Source: Hysterangium stoloniferum (Eukaryota; Basidiomycota; Agaricomycetes; Hysterangiales; Hysterangiaceae). From it: 64,000 nucleotides of DNA. The DNA is taken from NCBI GenBank assembly GCA_015178975.1, contig WHVD01000258.1, positions 23,621-87,620 of the forward strand, in the 5' to 3' direction. The notes under the pieces are model-generated. The model had not been told where the DNA came from. It worked only from the letters and a program-made list of their open reading frames with translations, and searched no databases. Position numbers and translations under genes: made by a program. Of the stretch, positions 57,303 through 64,000 are shown in pieces (positions within the stretch are counted from its first letter, which is position 1; the number at the start of each line of letters is the position of its first letter).

Positions 57303-57527
57303 AATTACATTGTGGTGAGGCAATTCTGGTGGTTGCTGGGCCACCAAAAATGGATTATCAGATTGACCTGCAACACCATGGCCATGTGGGAATGGTTGAG
57401 CAGGGGGTGGAACATCATGATTATTCACAGCTAACCGTCGATGGCGGTCAGAAGGGGATGTCATTTGCAGTTGGGCCCTACGCTGCCGTCGCTCCTCCTC
57501 CCAATTACGTTCAGGTGTTTGATCCAT

Positions 57528-58710
57528 AATAATAGAAGGATCCACTCAAGAGAAAAATGCCAGTGCAATATATTTGGCAACAGCAAACAAAGGCTGTATA
57601 GGTACACTCAAAAGACCTGTTCACCAATATGGCACACTTGCACCAATTGGGAAGCACCACAAAACAAAAAAAGAAAAAAGGCAGGCCAAGCTGTAGTAGC
57701 AGAGACAGAAAGCCTGCAAAAGAGGGGGAGAGAGGAGAGGGAGATGGTTGAAATGATTTAGGCTAAAATAAGTCAAAAATGTAAAAAAGAAATCATGAAT
57801 AAACTTTAACAGCATTAGAGATGGCATTAATATTAACCTGGAGGTGGCCTGTATCTCACAGGGAGAATAGAAACAGCAATAAAGCCAAAACCTACAGAAT
57901 GGAAGGTCAATGTTAGCTGTATGAATTATTTCTAAGCCAAAAATGGTGAAACTAATTGCAGGGAAAGGACTCACTTTCAATTACTCCACTTATACTTACA
58001 GAAAGCAATCACAAAAGCAGTAGAGAGTGCCAGGGAAAAGGAACTTAGACAAATGGGGTCTAAAATAGCACAAAAAATCAAAAAATAAAAGCATAATCAG
58101 TTTCCAACAGCATGAGGAAAGATATAAATACTAACCTGGATGGATATTATATCTTCCAGCAAGAATAGAAACAGCAATCAAGGCCAAAAGGCACAAAATA
58201 GAAGGTCAGTTTCACTGTATAAATAATATTTGAGCCAAAAAAGGTAAGGTTAATTATAGGGACTGGACACACCTTCAATACTCCACTTATACTCACAGAG
58301 AGGACTCAAAAAGCAGTGAGAGTCCCAGGGAAAAGAATTCAGATAAATGGGTCTAAAATAGCCCAAAAATGCAAGAAATAATGCATAAATAAATTAAAAT
58401 AGCATGAGAAGGTTCAGAACATACCTGGGACTATAGGGTAGCCTTCAGACTGTGTATTCCAATGAGAAGAAACACCGGGAAAGGGTAATCTGACTGCAAA
58501 TAAATTATTTAATCATTAAAAAAGCAAAATTAAATAATAATAGATAGGAGCTCACCACACCTTTTATGTTGCCTGAAGAGTTGAGGAAGGCTTCAGATAT
58601 GATAGATGTTCAATATGGGGGGTCCAGGGCCAGTGGATAGCCAGACTCTAACTGCAGAATAATATATTTAATTATTAAAAAAGCGAAATTTAATACAATT
58701 AAATAGAGGC
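57528..58710 (-). repeat. About 290-bp tandem units upstream of Helitron B
   Basis: Units starting near 57873 and 58169 share AGCAAT, CCAAAA, AGAAGGTCA, ACTCCACTTATACT, GTGAGAGT/GAGAGTGCCAGGG and ACCTGG. On the minus strand each unit contains a splice-donor-like CAGGT(A/T)(A/T)GT and an upstream pyrimidine stretch, so the leader of Helitron B may have repeated introns. No coding sequence. Confidence 0.55.
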
Positions 58711-59115
58711 CTCAGCACACCTTGGGAAATATTCCAGAGAGGATCCCCTCACAATTTAATGAGCACAAAGGCAGGGGAGGGAGAGGAGAAGGGAGAAAGT
58801 GTTGCAGCCTCAAGGCTTTACAGCGGGCTTCCGGACTTCCCACAGCTGTGAGAAATGCTCCTGCAGCGTTACACAATGTCACAGAATGCTCCCGCAGCAC
58901 TAAAGAATACTCCCGCGAGTGCCGAAAAGCTCCTGCAGCGTTAAAAATACCCCCGTGATTGCAAAAATGCTTCCAGATTTGGTTCTGTGCTGACATAACA
59001 ATGAAAGCTGAGTCATTAACAGTACCTTTAATTTTTCGGGTGTCTTTTTTTGCCCAGTTGGGATTTTCGCATATTTTCATGCCCAACCTACCGAGCAAAA
59101 TTCATATATATGGAT
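58711..59115. other. Non-coding stretch with degenerate 25-30-bp repeats
   Basis: Between 58850 and 58960 the block CTCC(T/C)GCAGCGTTA/CACTAAA recurs at roughly 27-base spacing. No gene recognised. The Helitron B 5' end (expected TC dinucleotide) could lie here but cannot be placed. Confidence 0.4.
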
Positions 59116-59240
59116 AGACAAGCCTGGGAACCCTTGCTACGCTGCAGGGCGGTCACTTCATGACCTGCCCACAACTTCGCTGCGGGCTCTGGCTTGTTGG
59201 GGGCGAAGCCCCCCAAACCCCCCGCATCGACAACTCTTAA
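59116..59240 (-). mobile_element. Third Helitron B-type 3' end
   Basis: AGACAAGCCTGGGAACCC, the GGTCACTTCATGACC inner palindrome and the GGGGGCGAAGCCCCCC hairpin (about 59199-59216) match 51821-51945. It marks the 3' end of another minus-strand Helitron copy immediately upstream of Helitron B. Confidence 0.7.
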
Positions 59241-59520
59241 GTGTTGCCAAAGAGAAAGTGTTGCCAAAGAGAAAGTGTTGGCAAATGGAAGGTGTCACCA
59301 AATAGAAAGTGTCATGAAACAGAATGTGTCACCAAACAGAAAGTGTTGGCAAACAGAAGGTGTCACCAAATGGAAAGTGTCATGGAACAGAAAGTGTCAT
59401 GGAACAGAAAGTGTCACAGAACAGAAAGTGTCACAGAACAGAAAGTGTCACAGAACAGAAAGTGTCACAACAGAAAGTGTCACAGAACAGAAAGTGTCAC
59501 AGAACAGAAAGTGTCATGGA
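59241..59520. repeat. 17-bp minisatellite, CACAGAACAGAAAGTGT type
   Basis: About 16 units of TCACAGAACAGAAAGTG with variants (TCACCAAACAGAAAGTG, TCATGGAACAGAAAGTG). A 120-codon plus-strand frame through it is repeat translation. Confidence 0.95.
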
Positions 59521-60219
59521 AAAGGAAACAACAGTTTCAAAGGGAAACAATGGTGACAACAACTCTTATGTATTTCTCAGACACATTGTCAGGGAACACA
59601 GAACTTGTGTTGGAAGGAAAACCATTTAAGGAACAGAAAGCTTTTAAAGGAAGGAAAGTCTTTACAGGGGAGACTGTTCAGAGAATGGAAAGAAAGTTAC
59701 AGAAGGAAACAACAGTTACAGAAGGAACAACAGTTACAGAAGGAAACAACAGTTACAACAGTTACAGAAGGAAACAACAGTTACAGAAGGAAACAACAAT
59801 GACAAAGAAACCTACAGTTACAGAAGAAAACTACAGTCATAAAGGAAACTACAGTTACAAAGGAAACACCAATGGTTACAAAAGAATCAATGGTACAAAG
59901 GAATCAAAGGTTTCAAAAGAATCAAAGGAATCAACAGTTACAAAGGAATCAACAGTTACAAAAGAATCCATGGTTACAAAGGAATCAATGATTACAGTTA
60001 CAAAAGCAACAACAGCCACAAAGGAAAGTCAGCTCAGAAAGGAATGATGGTAAAGACAGACAAAAGGAACAACAGTTACAAAGTAAACAACACTTACAAA
60101 GGAAACAATGGTTAAAAAGTAAACAACAGAAACCTTTGGAGAATGGAAACCAAGGTTACAAAAGAAACAAAAGAACAACAGTTACAAAAGGAATAAAGGG
60201 GTACAAAAGGAATACATCA
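59521..60219. repeat. Minisatellite of GTTACAAAAGGAA-type units
   Basis: Units of 12-18 bases (ACAACAGTTACAGAAGGAA, GGAATCAACAGTTACAAA) run to about 60215. The same unit type occurs at 745-960. A 268-codon plus-strand frame overlapping this and the preceding array is not a gene. Confidence 0.9.
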
Positions 60220-60650
60220 CAAAGGTAATCACAGGTCAGAAAAGTAATGATAGGCCAGAAAAGCAATGATAGCTCACAAAAGTAATCACGGGCCTGAAAA
60301 GTAATCCCAGGTCAGAAAAGCAATGACAGTAGAGAAAGACATTGATTGAGAGAAATTTGATAAGCATTCATTAAGCATGGATGGATCATTGCCATGACTT
60401 CATTTGCATGATTGGATTTCAAAAGGAAACAATGATTACAAATGGAAAAAGTGGTTAAATTGACTCTCAACTGCAAGTAATTACTGTGGTCATTCAATTT
60501 ATTTATTTTGATTTAATGTATTTTATTTTGATTTATTGAATTTTATTTTATTTCATTGTTTTTCATTTCAATTTATTTTATTTTAAAACATTTTATATTC
60601 ATTTATTATATTTTATTTGAATTATTCTGATTTTTTTGAGGCCGATCAGA
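60220..60650. repeat. Duplicated segment, copy 2 (copy 1 at 48460-48870)
   Basis: Same order of blocks as copy 1, including the TATTTTATTTTGATTTA run, and again followed directly by the GGAGGAAAGAGAG minisatellite. Confidence 0.85.
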
Positions 60651-61916
60651 GGGGGACGGAGGAAGAAGGAAACAGTACACACAGCAGCTGGACAAAGAGA
60701 GAAGAAAACAGTACACACACTCACTGAAGAAAGGGTACACACACCACCTGGAGGAAAGAGAGGGCTGGTCAGAGGAGGATGGTGGAAGAAGGAAATGGTA
60801 GACATACTGTAGGAAAGAGAGAGTAGGCCAATCAGAGGAACACGCACTGGGTGGAGGAAAGAGAATGGAGGCCAATCAGGGCAGGATGAGGAGAGAAGGA
60901 AAGGGTACACAAACCACCTGGGAAGAGAGAGGGCCGATCAGAGCAGAATGGAGAGAGAAGGAAATAGTACACGCACTTGCTGGAGGAAAGAGAGAGGGGC
61001 CAATCAGAGCAGGACGGAGGGAGGAGGAAAGGGGACACACACCTCCTGGAGAAAAAGAGAGAGGAGGACGAAGGGAGAAGGAAATGGTACACACAGTGGC
61101 TAGAGGAAAGAGAGAGGAGGCCAATCAGAGGACGAAGAGAGAAGGAAACGGTACACACCTCCTGGAGGAAAGAGAGAGAACGAAGGGAGAAGGAAACAGT
61201 ACATGCACCAGCTGGAGGAAAGAGAGAGGAGGCCAATTAGAGGAGGACAAAGAGAGAAGGAAATGGTACATGCACCTCCTGGAGGAAAGAGAGAGGAGGC
61301 CGATCAGAGGAGGACAAAGGGAGAAATAAATGGTACACCCACTGGCTGGAGGAAAGAGAGGAGGACAATCAGAGGAGGACAAAGGGAGAAAGAAACAGTA
61401 CACACACCGGCTGGAGGAAAGAGAGGAGGCCAATTAGAGGAGGACAAAGAGAGAAGGAAATGGTACAGACACCTCTTGGAGGAAAGAGAGAGGAGGACAA
61501 AGGGAGGAGGAAATGGTACATGCACCGGCTGGAGGAAAGAGAGAGGAGGACAGGGGGAGAAGGAGCAGTACACACACTGGCTGGAGGAAAGAGGGGGGGC
61601 TGATCAGAAGAGAGAGGGAGAGAGAGGGAAATGGAATGTGCACTGGCTGGAGGAAAGAGAGAGGAGGCAAATCAGCGCAGGACAGAGGAAGAAGGAAATG
61701 GTAGATACACCGGCTGGAGGAAAGAGAGGGGGACAATCAGAGGAGGACAAAGAGAGGGGAAAGGGAGTGCACACTGGCTCGAGGAAAGAGAAGGGGACAA
61801 TCAGAGGAGGACAGAGAGAGGGGAAAGGGAATGCGCACCAGCTGGAAGAAAGAGAGGGGGCCAATCAGAAGAGGACAGAGAGAGAGGGAAATGGAATGCA
61901 CACTGGCTGGAGGAAA
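60640..61916. repeat. GGAGGAAAGAGAG minisatellite, second array
   Basis: Same units as 48861-51430 with a regular 60-75-base spacing. Interrupted by the MITE at 61917-62592 and continuing after it. Confidence 0.9.
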
Positions 61917-62592
61917 GGAGGTTGTCTGTAATCATTATAATATCAAATGTTTACTAATAAAAGCAAAATTGCTACAAAAATCCATCTTTAAATAGTGACA
62001 TATCCTCTGAGAGTATTATATTGTTAACCACCAATCATTAGAAACAATTATTCATATTACATCTTAAATAATTCAGAGTCAATTAATAGAACCTGTTGTA
62101 TATAGTTTTCCAATTTATGTAAATACTTGCTAATACTTTTGTTGTTGATTTGTTTTTTAAAAACTAAACTGTAGTTATTTCCTAGTAAAATATGTGAGAT
62201 GTCATTGGAAATTTTTCATTCTATAGCCTTCTTTATTAAGTGAAACCACCTATATATTCTGGGTATGTTGAATCAAGTAGAAATCTGTTCAGATTGACAG
62301 ATCCATTCCGAAGTAATACATATGTATTTAGAGGTGCCAATGATATACATATGCATGGAATGGACTATCTAAAGGTATCCATTTTTTAAAAGTATTAGTG
62401 TTTCAAACTACTAATTTTTTTCATTGTCTACTTGTGTCCGGAAAGATTCTTTAGTTTGTAATGTATGAGAGAGTTTAAAACTTTCAAAAAGTTTTAAAAA
62501 CCAAATTATGTTTGAATCACATCCCAGATGTTTAAATGACCTTTAGAGTTATATTAGAATTTGGTATACTTAATAGTTTTCAGATATCCTCC
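61917..62592. mobile_element. MITE family copy 3, 676 bp, with 3-bp target duplication
   Basis: Inserted in the minisatellite: GGAGGTTGTCTG at the left, CAGATATCCTCC at the right (inverted repeats GGAGGTTGTCTG/GGAGGATATCTG). Both flanks are AAA, as in an uninterrupted unit GGAGGAAAGAGAGAGG with AAA doubled. No protein encoded. The 3-bp duplication and the short TIRs fit the PIF/Harbinger class. Confidence 0.85.
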
Positions 62593-62928
62593 AAAGAGAG
62601 AGGAGGCAAATCAGTGCAGGACAGAGGAAGAAGGAAATGGTAGACACACCGGCTGGAGGAAACAGAGAGGGTCCTGATGAGAGGAGGACGGAGAGAGAAG
62701 GAAACGGTACACGCACCTGGAGGAAAGAGAGGAGGATGATCAGAGGACAAAGAAAGAGGAAATGGTACATGCACTGGCTGGACAAAAGAGAGAAGAGCTC
62801 AATCAGAGGAGGTCAGAGAGAGAAGGAAACAGTACACACACTCGCTGGAGGAAAGAGAGAGAGGCGGATTAGCGCAGGATGGAGGGAGAAGGAAAGAGTA
62901 CACATATCACCTAGGGGAAAGAGAGAGG
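62593..62928. repeat. GGAGGAAAGAGAG minisatellite, continuation
   Basis: Continuation of the array interrupted by the MITE; the units are the same. Confidence 0.9.
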
Positions 62929-62934
62929 TGCGCC

Positions 62935-63362
62935 GTGAATGGGAGTGGGTGCGCAGTGGATGGGTGCGGTGGATGGGTACGTGGTGGATGGGTGCGGTGG
63001 ATGGGTGCACAGTGGATGGGTGCACGGTGGATGGGTGCACAGTGGATGGGTGCGTCGTGGATGTGTGCATCGTGGATGGGTGCGCGGTGGATGGGTGCGT
63101 CATGGATGGGTGTGCAGTGGGTGGGTGCGTCGTGGATGGATGCGTGGTGGATGGGTGCATCGTGGATGGGTGCATTGTGGATGGGTGCATCATGGATGGG
63201 TGCATCGTGGATGGGTGCATCGTGGATGTGTGTTGTGGATGGGTGCGTGGTGGATGGGTGCGCAGTGGATGGGTGCATGGTGGGGTGTGCAGTGGGGTGC
63301 GCGGTGGATGGGGTGTGGGTGTGCTGTGGATGGGAGTGGGTGTGCCGTAGATGTGCCGTGCC
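62935..63362. repeat. 15-bp minisatellite, GTGGATGGGTGC type
   Basis: About 25 units of GTGGATGGGTGCGTC/GCA. Open frames on both strands (W/M/G-rich on plus, H/P/S/T-rich on minus) come from the repeat. Confidence 0.95.
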
Positions 63363-64000
63363 TGTACTCCCTTGCTTATGTACAATTTTGACTAATCCGC
63401 CCACATGGAACCACCAAGCAACTTTACTATACATATATGGATGATGATGATATATTTCACCTTGATAATGCATGATTATTTCACATCACATTTTGTCATT
63501 GTTGGAGTTTAAAATGTCATGTGAATATCACGTGATCTCTCACACGTTGTTTGATTGGACAAATATATTTGCCCAGATTCTTTAGTGATCGTAGGTCTCA
63601 CCCAGTGTCACTATGTGACAATCTCCCCTTATTGTTCACTGGCATCTTTTCCTTCTCTTCATCTCTGTTCCTTCATCTCCCATCTCACAGGATGCTTACA
63701 GCATCTTCAACAGTACCTTTTATTTGTTGAACCTCTGAACTCGAAGGAGCAGGATGACCGGCGGGCCACTTCATTGGCCACACGATATTTATGATATGGC
63801 ACATTCGGCCACTGCTGGCTTCGATGGGTAGCCCATTTACTTGCAGAAGTAACAGCAACCGGCAGCGCTCCAAGCTCTTTTTGCCATGCCCGCCCAGCTA
63901 GTGATCCAAGAACTCAGCTTCACTCGACTTTATGCTGGTGTGCACCAGCATTCGCGCCGCTTCAAGCCTACACGCCACCACACCCACTCCCTCAGTGCTG
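63363..64000. other. No gene recognised
   Basis: Contains short open frames (63555-63794 plus, 63685-63873 minus) that overlap on opposite strands. No domain recognised. The sequence at the end of the window may be part of a gene continuing beyond it. Confidence 0.35.

Larger units (their letters stand above)
52030..57527 (-). pseudogene. Helitron B Rep-helicase, near-complete frame
   Basis: One frame from ATG 57527 (MDQTPERNWEEERRQRR) to TAA 52030, about 1830 codons, broken by TGA 56919-56921, TAA 55914-55916, TAG 55500-55502, a frameshift near 55290 and TGA 54253-54255. Order: alanine/glycine/proline repeats, zinc finger (CPDCGAFHWIDEH...CC, 56150-56215), GWSWDIPYAN (55410), Rep with KYGNAHCFITMTAN (55000), HUH region LAHIHVIEFQKCGLPHIHCL (54780-54840), MKNMHKYCYKGQDRTTMEFG (54330-54380), then PIF1-type helicase: GPGGTGKSF (53300), QLIIWDEVPMQ (53080), GGDFQQTLPVVPKG (52950), AMTINKSQGQSL (52200) and FGHGQLYVGLSRGR (52130). 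All motifs are intact in sequence; only the frame is broken. Replicates by rolling circle in the family. Confidence 0.92.

Noticed and set aside
59241..60047. 268-codon plus-strand frame rich in K/T/E
   Set aside because: Runs through two different minisatellites; no start context or domain.
61203..61931. 242-codon plus-strand frame
   Set aside because: Translation of the GGAGGAAAGAGAG minisatellite (KREE/RRTK repeats), no domain, not conserved apart from the repeat.
62637..63473. Open frames of 150-237 codons (WMGA or HPST repeats)
   Set aside because: Produced by the 15-bp GTGGATGGGTGC repeat.

Overview
The window looks like a repeat-rich piece of a filamentous basidiomycete genome, most likely an agaricomycete. 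I base this on the short (about 45-70 nt) GT-AG introns, the mushroom-type P450, hot-dog thioesterase and GMC oxidoreductase genes, and the mixture of Helitrons, Ty3/gypsy, tyrosine-recombinase, Tc1/mariner and Harbinger-type elements. The species cannot be read from the sequence.

Layout. 1-5.97 kb is a mosaic of Helitron pieces in both orientations, joined at about 1945 to a decayed Ty3/gypsy pol that carries a 624-bp inverted-repeat insertion, followed by an LTR remnant (5700-5972). 6-9.1 kb is a broken tyrosine-recombinase element with an internal inversion, a captured arginine-rich segment and a gag-like ORF. 9.5-10.8 kb is a five-exon mariner transposase with three nonsense codons. 12.4-15.7 kb holds unidentified spliced host-type sequence. 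15.85-18.18 kb is a 5'-truncated GMC oxidoreductase pseudogene, followed by a tRNA-like fossil. 20.58-21.91 kb is an INTACT six-exon thioesterase-like gene (346 aa). 22.8-27.9 kb is a second gypsy element with a 741-bp LTR that shows Tf1-type self-priming signals, followed by a Tc1 transposase (28.0-29.0 kb). 31.05-33.21 kb is an INTACT twelve-exon cytochrome P450 (506 aa), followed by a dead paralogue. 36.1-41.5 kb is Helitron A (degraded). 41.5-47.3 kb is an AT-rich block with an intact Harbinger-type transposase fused to a chromodomain, a divergent PD-(D/E)XK-like nuclease ORF, a 277-bp perfect-length inverted repeat and another unknown ORF. 47.9-51.4 kb has a Helitron end and a large minisatellite. 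51.5-57.5 kb is Helitron B, almost a full open frame broken by four nonsense codons and one frameshift. 57.5-63.4 kb holds more Helitron ends, minisatellites and a Harbinger-type MITE with a 3-bp target duplication.

Only three protein genes look intact: the thioesterase, the P450 and the chromodomain transposase. Most other coding sequence is transposon wreckage, and many of the premature stops are what C-to-T change would give (CGA to TGA, CAA/CAG to TAA/TAG). The AT-rich block at 41.5-47.3 kb is the best candidate for a previously undescribed mobile system. The self-priming LTR at 27.2-27.9 kb is the best supported mechanistic observation.
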